NCBI GenBank assembly: GCA_963817485.1
Contig: CAWFOR010000027.1
Location: 23,026 to 87,025, forward strand
Direction: 5' to 3'
Origin: Hyphomicrobium_A sp963817485
GTDB taxonomy: Bacteria; Pseudomonadota; Alphaproteobacteria; Rhizobiales; Hyphomicrobiaceae
Length of the DNA stretch: 64,000 nucleotides
Below the pieces are notes generated by a model. That model saw only the letters and a list, made by a program, of their open reading frames with translations. It did not search any database and had not been told where the DNA came from. Made by a program: the position numbers and the translations under genes. This document shows positions 15,883 to 25,473 of this stretch, in pieces. The first letter of the stretch is position 1, and each line of letters opens with the position of its first letter.

Positions 15883-17196
15883 TCATTGGGGATTTTCGAG
15901 ACTGAAGATTTGTGCCGTTTCATCGTAGGCGAACAACTCGCCGTAGCGGCCCCAGTTGGTGACCGTGCGCAACGTCGTCTCCGCCGCATCATCGCTCATG
16001 TAGTCTTCGAGCTCCTGCATGAACCGCTGCGCCGGGGCCTGGTGATTGGCGCGCTCGTCGAGAACGCGGCGAACGCGCGCGGCGAGCGGCACATAGGCGA
16101 GCAAGTGATCGCCAAACATCTTCTTGCGCGCGTCGACTGCCGCTTCGGCGAACTTTCGCCCGGCGGGGGTGAGGCGGATTTCGCCCGAGTCGACCTCGGC
16201 AAAACGCAAAAGCTGCAGGGTCTCGGCAATGGGAAAGAGCTCATCGATCTCCAGCTGAAGCGTGCCGGCCAATTCGGGCAGCTCGGCCTTCCCAAGATAG
16301 GGAGGGCTAGCGAGCGCCTCCAGAAGGCCGGCAAAGGAGTTGGTCGAGACGCGCGGCAAGATCATGCCGAAGCCGAGCCCCGGGAAGTTGCCGTCGCGGC
16401 TCTTCTCCTTAGAGTCCGACCGTTGGGTCATGAGGGCGTAGATGTTGTCGACGAGTTGGCGGAACTCTGGATCGAGCCGGCTGCGGGGATGCTTCAGGGT
16501 AACTTTGAGCTCGGCGGCGATCCGTCCCGGCGCCGAGGCCAGGACGAGGATGCGATCGCACATCAGCACCGCTTCCTCGATATTGTGGGTGACCATGAGG
16601 ATGGATTTGATCGGCATCCGTCCTTCCACCCACAGATCGAGAAGATCGGTGCGCAGCGTTTCGGCGGTCAGCACGTCAAGGGCAGAGAACGGCTCGTCCA
16701 TCAGGAGAAGCTTGGGATTGACGACGAGCGCACGCGCAAAGCCGACGCGCTGGCGCATGCCGCCCGACAGCTCCTTTGGATAGGCGGACTCGAAGCCGTC
16801 GAGACCGATCAGATCGATTGCAGCGAGGGCGCGGCGGTGTGCCTGTGGCTCGGGTACGGACATGGCGCGCAAGCCAAACTTCACGTTTTCAAGCACGGTC
16901 AGCCAGGGGAACAGCGCGAAGCTCTGGAACACCATGGCGATGCCTTCAGACGGGCCCGTAACGTCATGCCCCTGAAAAAGCACCTCTCCCGCGGTCGGCC
17001 GAATGAGGCCTGATACGATGCGCAAAAGCGAGGATTTGCCGCAGCCAGAGCGCCCGAGCAGCCCCACGATCTCCCCTTCTTTGAGGGTGAGGCTCACGTC
17101 ATCGAGAATGGGCGCTCCGCTCTCGCCCGAGCCCTTGCGATAGCACTGGTTCAAGTGACGGACGTCGAGCAACGGAGTGGCTGTAGCGGTCAGCAT
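15883..17196 (-). CDS. NitT/TauT-type ABC transporter ATPase with AAA-associated C-terminal domain
   Basis: A 437-residue protein. The ABC ATPase covers about residues 8-250: Walker A GLLGRSGCGKSSLLR, Q-loop VFQSFALFPWLTV, signature LSGGMRQRVGFARAL, Walker B LLLMDEPFSALDV, H-loop MVTHNIEEAVL. Residues about 280-437 form an AAA-associated C-terminal domain, probably regulatory, with LTPAGRKFAEAAVDARKK and TVTNWGRYGELFAYDE. The family imports nitrate, sulfonates, taurine or similar anions. The ATG at 17196 has GGAG eight bases upstream. It follows the fused permease by 11 bases. The substrate is not predictable. Confidence 0.88.
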   Translation of the reverse strand: MLTATATPLLDVRHLNQCYRKGSGESGAPILDDVSLTLKEGEIVGLLGRSGCGKSSLLRIVSGLIRPTAGEVLFQGHDVTGPSEGIAMVFQSFALFPWLTVLENVKFGLRAMSVPEPQAHRRALAAIDLIGLDGFESAYPKELSGGMRQRVGFARALVVNPKLLLMDEPFSALDVLTAETLRTDLLDLWVEGRMPIKSILMVTHNIEEAVLMCDRILVLASAPGRIAAELKVTLKHPRSRLDPEFRQLVDNIYALMTQRSDSKEKSRDGNFPGLGFGMILPRVSTNSFAGLLEALASPPYLGKAELPELAGTLQLEIDELFPIAETLQLLRFAEVDSGEIRLTPAGRKFAEAAVDARKKMFGDHLLAYVPLAARVRRVLDERANHQAPAQRFMQELEDYMSDDAAETTLRTVTNWGRYGELFAYDETAQIFSLENPQ

Positions 17197-17207
17197 GGAG
17201 CGCTCCT

Positions 17208-18944
17208 TCAGTCCAGACGCAATCTCCGCCCGGCGTAGGCAAAGAGCGGGCGCCAGAAGAGCCGATTGAAGAGAATGACGAACACGGACATGACGGTCAC
17301 GCCGAGAACGATCTGCGGGTAGTCGCCTGCCTCCGTCGCTTGCGCGATGTAAGCTCCGATGCCATGGGCGGCAACCTTGTCCTGGCCCCAACGCACGTAC
17401 TCGGCGACGATGCTGGCATTCCACGAGCCGCCGGAAGCCGTCAGGGCTCCGGTGACGTAGTAAGGGAAGATGCCCGGCAGAATGACCTCGCGCCACCATT
17501 GCCAGCCTTTGGATCGGAACGTTAGTGCGGCTTCCTTGAGATCATTCGGAAAGGCTGAGGCACCGGCGATCACATTGAAGACGATGTACCATTGCGTGCC
17601 GAAGATGATGAGGGGACTGAGCCAGATATCGGGATTGAGCTGAAAACGTACGATGGCCATCACGGCTATGGGGAACAGGACATTGGCAGGAAAGGCCGCA
17701 AGGAACTGGGCCACGGGTTGAACACGCTCGGCGACACGTGGGCGCAAGCCGATCCAGACGCTGACGGGAACCCAAAATACTGTCGCGAGCGCAAGCAGCG
17801 TCACCACGCGCAGCAGGGTCAGCGAGGTCAAGCCGATCGTTTCGAGCAGGTCAGACCAGGACAGCTCGGTGCTAACGAAAGCGGCGATCTTCCAGGCTGA
17901 CCATGCCGTCGCCAGCCCAATCGCGGTAAACCAGACGACATCCATGATGCGGGACGCTCGAGAACCACCGGTTTCTCGGCCTTGAAATATCACCGGAAGC
18001 TCCATGCGCCAGAAGGCGTAGCCCATCAGCCGTCGGCTGATGTAGCGTGCCATGAAGCGAAATCCGCGGGCGCGCTGAAAGATGCGCAGGACCCACGACT
18101 CCTCGACGATCTGCGAGGCCGACAGCTCGACGCGAAACTTGCTTGCCCAGGCCACCACAGGACGGAAGAGAAGCTGGTCATAGAGGAGAATGACAACGGA
18201 CATGGCGGCAACGGCCGCGATGACCGCGTCGACGCGTCGCCCTTCAATGGCAAGCGCCAGGTAAGAGCCGATGCCCGGCAGCTTGATGGTCGTGTTCCCG
18301 ACGGAGATGGCCTCCGAAGCCACGACAAAGAACCATCCCCCGGACATCGACATCATCGTGTTCCAGAGCAGTCCCGGGATGGCAAACGGAACCTCAAGAG
18401 ACCAAAAGCGCTGCCACGGCGTCAGCCGGAAGCCTCGCGCAACCTCATCGAGGTCGCGCGGCACGGTGCGCAGCGATTGATAGAACGAGAAGGCCATGTT
18501 CCAGGCCTGGCTGGTGAAGATCGCGAAGATCGCAGCGCACTCGGGCCCAAGTGTGCTGCCGGGAAACGCGCCGGTGAAGACGGTGACGGTGAAAGACAGA
18601 AAGCCCAGCACGGGCACCGATTGCAGCACGTCGAGAATGGGAATGAGCACCATCTCGGCGCGGCGGCTCTTGGCCGCGAGCGTCGCATAGGTGAAGGTGA
18701 AGAGGAACGAGAAGCCAAGCGCGATAAACATGCGCAGGACCGTGCGCAGCGCGTAGTAGGGCAGGTTGCCGTAGTCGAGGGAGACAGTGGTGGCACCGGG
18801 CGGCGGCAACGCCGCGACCATGCCGCGAGAGCCGTTCGCGATCACGACAAAGACGGCGACGATCATCGTGAACGCGATGACGTCCCAATAGTTAGGGGAG
18901 GCCCGTCTGGTCAGCGATGCGAGACTGGTCCACCTGACGGCCAT
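17208..18944 (-). CDS. Fused double permease of a NitT/TauT-type ABC transporter
   Basis: A 578-residue inner-membrane protein with two tandem BPD_transp_1 permease domains, about residues 20-270 and 320-570, each with about six membrane segments. Two coupling loops are visible: DLDEVARGFRLTPWQRFW and DLKEAALTFRSKGWQWWR. One chain therefore supplies both halves of the channel for the ATPase encoded 11 bases downstream. No periplasmic binding protein gene is adjacent. Homologues are usually annotated as nitrate/sulfonate permeases; the substrate is unknown. The start at 18944 has no strong ribosome binding site. Confidence 0.88.
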   Translation of the reverse strand: MAVRWTSLASLTRRASPNYWDVIAFTMIVAVFVVIANGSRGMVAALPPPGATTVSLDYGNLPYYALRTVLRMFIALGFSFLFTFTYATLAAKSRRAEMVLIPILDVLQSVPVLGFLSFTVTVFTGAFPGSTLGPECAAIFAIFTSQAWNMAFSFYQSLRTVPRDLDEVARGFRLTPWQRFWSLEVPFAIPGLLWNTMMSMSGGWFFVVASEAISVGNTTIKLPGIGSYLALAIEGRRVDAVIAAVAAMSVVILLYDQLLFRPVVAWASKFRVELSASQIVEESWVLRIFQRARGFRFMARYISRRLMGYAFWRMELPVIFQGRETGGSRASRIMDVVWFTAIGLATAWSAWKIAAFVSTELSWSDLLETIGLTSLTLLRVVTLLALATVFWVPVSVWIGLRPRVAERVQPVAQFLAAFPANVLFPIAVMAIVRFQLNPDIWLSPLIIFGTQWYIVFNVIAGASAFPNDLKEAALTFRSKGWQWWREVILPGIFPYYVTGALTASGGSWNASIVAEYVRWGQDKVAAHGIGAYIAQATEAGDYPQIVLGVTVMSVFVILFNRLFWRPLFAYAGRRLRLD

Positions 18945-19200
18945 GGGGATGGATCACAATTGAGTTGCGCCGGACGGGTGCCTGCCAGATTTGTGTTCGG
19001 GGCGCAGCAAGATTCGACGCACGCTGCGCTGCCCTGATGCCGCGGCAGTTCGAGCACCTCATCATCGCCAGCGGCCACTTGCAGGAAACTAGCTTACATG
19101 AAGCTGACAACCTGCAACGCTTGCTTCGCTGTACAGGACCACTGTGCGTTTGCGTTTCAGCGCTCCGCAGCCGAGCGCGCCGGCCTGCAGAGCGATGCAC

Positions 19201-20520
19201 CTACTGCCCCTTCAACGCGAGGCGGACGTAGCCCTGCTGGTAGGAGGGCATGTACTTGCGCGCGGCTGCCAGCACCTCTTCGCGCGTCACCGTCTCGACC
19301 GCCAAATCATGGCACGAAGCGCCGTCCAACGTCCTCGCCACCATGCAATCGACCAGCGTCTCGTTCTCGTAGGCCTCTTTGCGGCGCTTCAGCGCAATAC
19401 GGTCCCGCAAGCGGGAGAGCTCCCTACCGTCGATGTCGGCCTTCATCTTGTCGATGATGTCGAAGACCTTTTTCTCCGTCCTTTCTGGGTCCTTGCTGCT
19501 TGAGACCGAAATCTTGACGATGCCGCTGCAGGCATCCGGCTCGTAGGTCACCTCGGGGGTGTAGGTGTCCCCGTCTTTCTCGCGCAGGTCGTCGAAAAGC
19601 GCGGTGCTCAAGTACTGGCTCAAGGCCATCAGAACTCTCGCATCGGCGCTGGTGACACACACGTCCGTGTTCCACGCAATGCGCAAATCGGTCATCGGGC
19701 GTTCCAACTCGTGCGATGCCTCCGTGAGGCCCTTGTAGGCGCGGGTGACTCCCACACGCGGAATCTCGAGCCGGGGCCCCTCGGCAAACGCATATTTCCC
19801 GAAATGCTCCTGCACCAGCTTCGCGGCGACGTCAGGGTCGATTGAGCCCACCAGAAAGAGGTCCATGTTCGCCGGCAGGCGAACGGAGGCGGCGAAGTCG
19901 CGCAGCTGTGCGGCAAGCTCGGCCGGTGGGATCTTGCATCGCGCAACTTCCTCTTCCATCGTGTCCTTGGCGTATGGATGGAATTGGCCGAGCAGCTCGC
20001 GATCCATTTTGTACTCCGCGAGTTTGTCGGGGCTGTATTTGTCGAGATAAAGCTCCTCCAAAACCACGCGGGCTTGCGCCCCGACCGTTGCAAGATCGAA
20101 TTTCTGGTCAAGCGCGGTTGCGGCCAAGAGACCCGTCGCCTGCGGAAGATACTGCGGCAGGAACGACGCGTGCCATTGGATCGCGCCCACTTCCGTCGAC
20201 GCATTGCTCTCCTGAATGCAGGACTTATACATACCTGCGACCTCGGCCGCCGACATCGTTCCCGCAGCGCCCGAGAACGAGGTGTGCTCGCAAATGTGCG
20301 CCAGGCCATTGTTGGAAATTTCCTTGCTGCGCAGAACGAGCGTCGCTGCCACATACCCCGAGGCATTGGGCATACAGTGGGCGCGAAAGCCGTTGTCCAA
20401 CGTGATGCTTCGATGGCCCGGAAGAATGTTGACAGCCTGCGCCGTGCCGATGGGGGCAAGTGAGCTTGCCGCCACGCCTGAAAGGAATGCCTTTACCGCA
20501 TCCCGCCGATTGATCTGCAT
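19201..20520 (-). CDS. Exported M16 family zinc metallopeptidase
   Basis: A 439-residue protein with an N-terminal signal that includes twin arginines (MQINRRDAVKAFLSGVAAS), suggesting Tat export, cleaved near AQAVNIL. The inverted zinc motif HxxEH is present as HICEH near residue 86, and a downstream glutamate (VVLEELYLDKY) fits the third ligand. Two M16 domains are recognisable, about residues 30-240 and 245-439 (PMTDLRIAWNTDV; YLSTALFDDLREKDGDTY). Insulinase-type proteases often occur as gene pairs of an active and an inactive chain; here it stands alone. It is probably periplasmic, with unknown substrate. Confidence 0.87.
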   Translation of the reverse strand: MQINRRDAVKAFLSGVAASSLAPIGTAQAVNILPGHRSITLDNGFRAHCMPNASGYVAATLVLRSKEISNNGLAHICEHTSFSGAAGTMSAAEVAGMYKSCIQESNASTEVGAIQWHASFLPQYLPQATGLLAATALDQKFDLATVGAQARVVLEELYLDKYSPDKLAEYKMDRELLGQFHPYAKDTMEEEVARCKIPPAELAAQLRDFAASVRLPANMDLFLVGSIDPDVAAKLVQEHFGKYAFAEGPRLEIPRVGVTRAYKGLTEASHELERPMTDLRIAWNTDVCVTSADARVLMALSQYLSTALFDDLREKDGDTYTPEVTYEPDACSGIVKISVSSSKDPERTEKKVFDIIDKMKADIDGRELSRLRDRIALKRRKEAYENETLVDCMVARTLDGASCHDLAVETVTREEVLAAARKYMPSYQQGYVRLALKGQ

Positions 20521-20829
20521 CCGTAGGCCTCATGCCGCTTGCGTTGATCGTGCGTCCTTGCGGCGGCTTATTCAGCAGATCGACACTCGGCGGCTGTTCC
20601 CGACGGTACAGGAAGCGGACGCCCTCCTGCCGCAGTCGGGTCGCGGTGTTTCTCCAATCTCATGAGGTAGAGGAGCTGCGGATCGGCGGACCCGCCGGAA
20701 GTCTCAATCAGCGCCCGCAGAAGAGAATAGGATTTGAAAATGATCCGCCGGGCGACAGCTCTTATTTACAGCTCTTATATAGATCTGTTGCGGCGCACCT
20801 AGGCAGGCCCCTGGCGCAAGGAGGATCCC
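20521..20829. other. Divergent intergenic region with an 11-base direct repeat
   Basis: No gene is seen. The tandem direct repeat ACAGCTCTTAT occurs at 20755-20765 and again at 20768-20778 (period 13), in a locally A+T-rich stretch about 60 bases before the broken GYD gene. It may mark a promoter or an operator. A strong AAGGAGG lies at the right end. Confidence 0.4.
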
Positions 20830-21125
20830 ATGGCTACGTTCATCGTGCTTTCGAGCTTCACCGAGCAGGGCATTCGCAACGTCAAAGAGACCGATAAATC
20901 GAGCGGAGGCCTTCAAGGAGATGGCCAAGAAGCGTGGTGCCACCGTCAAGGATATGTACTGGACGCTCGGCAGCCACGACACTGTCGTGGTGTTTCGAGG
21001 CTCCCGACGATGAGACAGCGGCAGCGCTCGTGATGAGCGTCTCGTCTCTGGGCAACGTCCGCTCCGAGACGCTGCGCGCCTTCTCGGTCGACGACATGAA
21101 GAAGACGCTCGGCAAAATGGTTTGA
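20830..21125 (+). pseudogene. GYD-domain protein gene broken by two single-base frameshifts
   Basis: The three frames together give a complete GYD protein of about 97 residues. Frame one encodes MATFIVLSSFTEQGIRNVKE. A second frame encodes AEAFKEMAKKRGATVKDMYW and TLGSHDTVVVF. A third encodes APDDETAAALVMSVSSLGNV and the end AFSVDDMKKTLGKMV. Extra bases are inferred at about 20896-20902 and in the TTT at 20993-20995; the 296-base length is two more than a multiple of three. A perfect AAGGAGG sits before the ATG. GYD proteins are small conserved proteins of unknown role. Decay or sequencing error are both possible. Confidence 0.82.
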
Positions 21126-21151
21126 CCCGACCGTCTCGGCGGACGACGCGT

Positions 21152-21559
21152 CTATCGACGCCGGGGCACCGACCACGCCTCTGCCGAAGTCATCGGATTC
21201 TGCAGTGACTCTGCCATGAGCCTGCCGAGCTCCTGCGCCTGAAGGGCATAGGTGTGCATTTGGGTTTGGGCGTAGTGGCTCTGGAGCGCGAGCACGTCCT
21301 GGAAATCCTTCGCGTTCGCAAGCGAGCTTGCCAGCGCGAAGCCGGCATCGGCATTCTGCTTGGCGAACCGAACCGCTCGCTCCTGGACCGCTTTGAGCCC
21401 GGATGTCATCTCGTTCGGCGGCATCGCCTGCCACCACATGCCCATCGCTTGGCTCATGGCGTCCATGAATTGACCGTAGGCTGCGCTTGCCTGCTCTACA
21501 TTCTTCTCGGCCAGCTCGCGCACATGCGGCGGGATTTCAAAATTCGGGCCCTGGGCCAT
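21152..21559 (-). CDS. Phasin family protein
   Basis: A 135-residue helical protein of the Phasin_2 type. It begins MAQGPNFEIPPHVRELAEKN, then EQASAAYGQFMDAMSQAMG, and has the long amphipathic helix segments DFQDVLALQSHYAQTQMHTY and AQELGRLMAESLQN. Phasins coat polyhydroxyalkanoate granules, so it probably binds granule surfaces in the cytoplasm. GAGG lies six bases before the ATG. No pha synthesis genes are nearby, which is common for phasins. Confidence 0.87.
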   Translation of the reverse strand: MAQGPNFEIPPHVRELAEKNVEQASAAYGQFMDAMSQAMGMWWQAMPPNEMTSGLKAVQERAVRFAKQNADAGFALASSLANAKDFQDVLALQSHYAQTQMHTYALQAQELGRLMAESLQNPMTSAEAWSVPRRR

Positions 21560-21798
21560 GTCGTCCTCGCTCTGTAGGATTTTTGCGTCGTCTCGCAGCC
21601 ACGCTACATGATCGGGTCGAGATTTAGGAGCGAAATGGCCCGGGGACGACGCTCGGGCACTAATTCGCTATTTCGGAGATGATGTAGAGGACCGCTGCCA
21701 CACGGCCCTCTTTACACTTCAGGCGCTCCATCGCCAAGCGCCTGCTCCAAGTGCGAAAGCGGCTCGACGCTCTGCGCTAGGGTGCTCTAGTTCAACTC

Positions 21799-22584
21799 TC
21801 AAAAGCTGGCGTCGAGATCTATCGTACCATAGGTGCCGGCGCCGCCGCCGAACCCCCCGCCACTGTCTCCGCTGCTGTCGCCTGAGCCGCTGACGAATTG
21901 GTGCCCGGCCACGAGGGTCAGCTTGAGAGGCACGTCTTTGGTCAATGCGAAGGTGTACTTGGCAAATCCGCCGAGACGCTGTGCGTTGTAGCCGGTGTCC
22001 CCGTCTACCGACCCATCGGGACCGATGAAGAGATTCTTGCAGACCCGCGCGCCCACACGCAGCTCGGCAAAGTAGGTGTCGAAAGCCGTCGAATATTCAG
22101 CGGCAAGACTCGTGGCGATGGGCTGCTTCTCGTCCTCAAAGTCGAAGCTTCCCGCTACTTTGATACCTGTTTGAGTTCCCCTGAGTTTGTTGGTCGGATC
22201 GTTCGGCGTGAGCTGCGAGTCCTGATAGTCGAGGCCGACGTAGCCGCCGAAGGTCGCGCCTCCGCGTACGATTTGGTAGCCAGGCATCAGGTCGAGCTGC
22301 CAAAGCTTGCCGTCGACGTTGCCGCCGGGGACGTCCGAGCTGGCATAGTTGTAAACGGCCAGGCTGCCGTACATGCGAAACAGGAAACCGTCTTTCGCCA
22401 TGTCGTGGTTCAGCGCGACGATCGCCTCGTCATACCAGTAGAGGGACTGCGGGGCGGCATCGAACCCGGTAATTACCTCATAGCCCTTGGGCTTCTCCTC
22501 GCCACTGGCGGCACATGCAAAGAGAAGGACGCCGCACGAGGCGACCATGTGTAGGGCACATATGCTCGGGCGGATCGAGTTCAT
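21799..22584 (-). CDS. bcsS: BcsS-like cellulose biosynthesis-associated outer-membrane-type protein
   Basis: A 261-residue exported protein with a signal peptide ending near CAASGEEK. It has alternating beta-strand segments such as YEVITGFDAAPQSLYWYDEA, LWQLDLMPGYQIV, FGGYVGLDYQD and AAEYSTAFDTYFAELRVG, consistent with a small beta-barrel. This fits the BcsS family found with cellulose biosynthesis genes in alphaproteobacteria. The C-terminus is Gly/Ser-rich before the final DLDASF. No bcsA/bcsB genes are in the window, so the role in cellulose export is inferred from the family only. Confidence 0.68.
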   Translation of the reverse strand: MNSIRPSICALHMVASCGVLLFACAASGEEKPKGYEVITGFDAAPQSLYWYDEAIVALNHDMAKDGFLFRMYGSLAVYNYASSDVPGGNVDGKLWQLDLMPGYQIVRGGATFGGYVGLDYQDSQLTPNDPTNKLRGTQTGIKVAGSFDFEDEKQPIATSLAAEYSTAFDTYFAELRVGARVCKNLFIGPDGSVDGDTGYNAQRLGGFAKYTFALTKDVPLKLTLVAGHQFVSGSGDSSGDSGGGFGGGAGTYGTIDLDASF

Positions 22585-22700
22585 GCTGCGCTGATTGACG
22601 GCGAGCCAGTAGCCCGCGAATCGGATGAGTAGCCGATTCGGCCCGGCAACCGCAGTTTCGCATTCCCGTCATGGCGCGGCGTCGCGAAGTCAGGTCCGGC

Positions 22701-24839
22701 TCATGCCGCCTTTTCCGCCTCGCCCGCTGCGGGTGCCGCGGCCTTGCCGGTGATCTTCAGCGCGAACGCATAGTCCGCCGCGATCTCCTTCAGCTGCTCA
22801 TAGCGACCTGAGGCGCCGCCGTGGCCCGCCTCCATGTTGATCTTGAGCAGGATCAGGTTGTCGCTGGTGTTGAGCTCGCGCAGACGCGCGATCCACTTCG
22901 CCGGCTCCCAGTAGGTGACGCGCGGGTCGGTTAGCCCGCCGTAGGCGAAGATGTGCGGATAGGGCTTGGCCACCACGTTCTCGCACGGGCTGTAGCTGAG
23001 GATCGTCTCGAAGTCCTCTTTGCTGGCGATCGGATTACCCCACTCGGGCCACTCCGGCGGCGTCAGCGGCAGGTCCTTGTCGAGCATGGTGTTCAGCACG
23101 TCGACGAAGGGCACATCCGCGATGATGCCGAGGAACAGCTCGGGCGCCATGTTGGCGATGACGCCCATCAGCATGCCGCCGGCCGAGCCGCCGTTCGCGA
23201 CGATGCGTCCGCGCTGGGTGAAGCCTTGGGCCACGAGATAGTCGCCAGCCGCGATGAAGTCGGTGAAGGTGTGCACCTTGTTGGTGAGCTTGCCGCCCGT
23301 GTACCAGCGGTAGCCCTTGTCCTTGCCGCCGCGCACGTGCGCGATCGCATAGATGAAGCCGCGGTCGACGAGCGACAGCCGCGTCGTCGAGAACGAGGCC
23401 GGGATCGAGATGCCGTAGGCGCCGTAGCCGTAGAGGAACAGCGGCGCGGAGCCGTCGAGCGGAGTGTCGCGGCGGTAGAGGATGGAGACCGGCACCGTCT
23501 CGCCGTCGGGCGCCGGCGCATAGACGCGGCGCGTCACGTAGTCGGCCGCGTTGTGCCCGCTCGGCACCTCCTGGCGCTTGCGCAGCGTGCGCGCGCGGGT
23601 CTCCATGTCATAGTCGTAGGTCTCGGCGGGCGTCGTCATCGACGAGTAGACGAAGCGCAGCGTCGTCGTGTCGAACTCGTAGCCGGGCGCCATGCCGAGC
23701 GCGTAGGCTTCCTCGGGGAATGCGATTGTGTGCTCCGCGCCGTCCTTGAGACGGTGGACGATGATGCGCGGCAGGCCGTCCTCGCGCTCCAGCCGGACCA
23801 TGTGGTCGCGGAAGAGGACGGTATCGAGGATAAGGCGCCCGGGGCGATGGGCGATGAGTTCGCGCCAGTTGGCCATGGTCGGGGACGCTAGCGGCGCCTC
23901 GCAGATGCGGAAGTCCTCCGCACCCGCCGAGTTCGTCGTAACGAACAGCCGGTCGCCGTTGTGCTCGACCGAGTACTCATGCCCGTGCTGGCGCGGCTCG
24001 ACCAGGCGCATGGGCGCCGTCGGCGCGTCGGCGTCGATGAGGTAGACCTCGCTCGTCTGGTGGTCGTGCGCATCGATGAGGACGAACTTGCCCGACTGCG
24101 TCGAGCCCAATGCAACGTAGAAGCCGGTGTCCTTCTCCTCGTACACGAGGACGTCATCGGTCACCGGCGTGCCGACAACGTGGCGGTAGACCTGGAGCGG
24201 GCGGTGGTGCTCGTCGAGCCGCACGTAAAACAGCGTGCGGCTGTCGTTGGCCCAGACGAGGCCGCCGCGCGTGTCGGGGATCTCGTCGGCCAGGTCTCTG
24301 CCGGTGCGCAGATCGCGGATGCGGACGGTGTAGAGCTCGGAGCCGCGGTCGTCGCTGGAGTAGGCGAGCAGCGTGTGATCGGGGCTGTGGTGGGAGATGC
24401 CGAGGTCCCAGTAGCGCTTGCCCTTGGCCTCGGCGTTGCCGTCGAGAAGAACGGTCTCGGCCCCGCCGTCGCGCGGGCGCCGAGCGAGCAGCGGATATTG
24501 GCCGCCGGCAACGAAGCTCGAGTAGTAGGCGTAGGGCCCGTCGGGCGCCGGCACGGTGCTGTCGTTCTCCTTGAGGCGCCCCTTCATCTCGGTGAAGAGG
24601 TCGGCCTGCAGGAGATTGGTGTCTGAAAGCTGGGCGTCGCAATAGGCATTCTCGGCCTCGAGGTAGGCGCGGATCTCCGGTGCGAGCCGCTTGGGGTCGC
24701 GCATCACCTCCTGCCAGTTGTCGTCCCTCAGCCACGCGTAGTCGTCGACGAGCTCGACCCCGTGCCACGTCGTGGTGTGGGGGCGGCGGGGTGCGAGTGG
24801 GGGCTTGGCAAGCGCGTGTCGGTGGGCTGGGCCGTGCAT
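22701..24839 (-). CDS. ptrB: Oligopeptidase B (S9 family serine peptidase)
   Basis: A 712-residue cytoplasmic prolyl-oligopeptidase family enzyme that cleaves peptides after basic residues. The N-terminal beta-propeller covers about residues 60-410. The alpha/beta-hydrolase domain holds the nucleophile motif GGSAGGMLMG, the aspartate in LTDPRVTYWEPAKW and the histidine in MEAGHGGASGRYEQ. The DDYAWLRDDNW near residue 35 is typical of oligopeptidase B. The ATG at 24839 has GGAGAG at good distance; a GTG at 24851 is possible but lacks one. Length matches the family. Confidence 0.92.
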   Translation of the reverse strand: MHGPAHRHALAKPPLAPRRPHTTTWHGVELVDDYAWLRDDNWQEVMRDPKRLAPEIRAYLEAENAYCDAQLSDTNLLQADLFTEMKGRLKENDSTVPAPDGPYAYYSSFVAGGQYPLLARRPRDGGAETVLLDGNAEAKGKRYWDLGISHHSPDHTLLAYSSDDRGSELYTVRIRDLRTGRDLADEIPDTRGGLVWANDSRTLFYVRLDEHHRPLQVYRHVVGTPVTDDVLVYEEKDTGFYVALGSTQSGKFVLIDAHDHQTSEVYLIDADAPTAPMRLVEPRQHGHEYSVEHNGDRLFVTTNSAGAEDFRICEAPLASPTMANWRELIAHRPGRLILDTVLFRDHMVRLEREDGLPRIIVHRLKDGAEHTIAFPEEAYALGMAPGYEFDTTTLRFVYSSMTTPAETYDYDMETRARTLRKRQEVPSGHNAADYVTRRVYAPAPDGETVPVSILYRRDTPLDGSAPLFLYGYGAYGISIPASFSTTRLSLVDRGFIYAIAHVRGGKDKGYRWYTGGKLTNKVHTFTDFIAAGDYLVAQGFTQRGRIVANGGSAGGMLMGVIANMAPELFLGIIADVPFVDVLNTMLDKDLPLTPPEWPEWGNPIASKEDFETILSYSPCENVVAKPYPHIFAYGGLTDPRVTYWEPAKWIARLRELNTSDNLILLKINMEAGHGGASGRYEQLKEIAADYAFALKITGKAAAPAAGEAEKAA

Positions 24840-25473
24840 TCTACTCTCCACGCTACCGGAGTGATGGAAGGGCAGACGCCGCTTCTGCGTCAGGCCAATT
24901 TGGGTATCTCAGGGGGCGCTGCCAGATGCGTTTCGCGGGGCGGCGGGCGCAATCAGATTGCTCGTGACTGGCGTTGTCAACCATATGAACAGGCAACTCG
25001 AGCCGCCTTTTTTGGCGGGGCGCCGGGGCCAAAGTCTTGAGCCATGCGCATTGGGCAAAGCGCGCATGTCCCGTAGATCTTGTGCAATGGATGTGAGCCA
25101 AGCTTGCCGGCGGTCCCCCTACCGAGAGGCATTCGCGGGGCGTCCGCGATAGGTGAACACGGGTCAATCGGATTGTGTCACATTTCGTCTTAGCTCATAT
25201 GGTTGTAGGGAAATGTCGGGCAAGTGCCTGGCACCCTGAACGCCTGTTTGATTAGGCTTACCAAGTGTATGCTCAGGCGTTGTTGTTGACTTTACTTCAG
25301 GGTGGTGCGAAACAAAGCTCCGCAGCGATAATCGGCGCTGTGTTTCCCGATGAGATCAAATACCAACCAAGTCGAAATCAGCCGAGGTCTCGCCGACGCT
25401 TGGTTTAGATTTGACTATGCGGTGCGTGGCCTTGCTCTTCAGCGCTCGCGCCTTTCGAGGGAGGGAAGTTGAA
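24840..25473. other. 634-base intergenic region upstream of the MucR-type gene, with an inverted repeat
   Basis: No gene is supported. The right half is less G+C-rich than its surroundings. An inverted repeat pairs GCACCCTGAA (25231-25240) with TTCAGGGTG (25296-25304). Inside it CGCCTG (25241-25246) pairs with CAGGCG (25274-25279). A TTGACT at 25286-25291 could be a -35 element. MucR/Ros proteins commonly repress their own promoters at A+T-rich upstream sites, so autoregulation is a reasonable inference. A strong GAGGGAGGG precedes the next gene. Confidence 0.45.
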
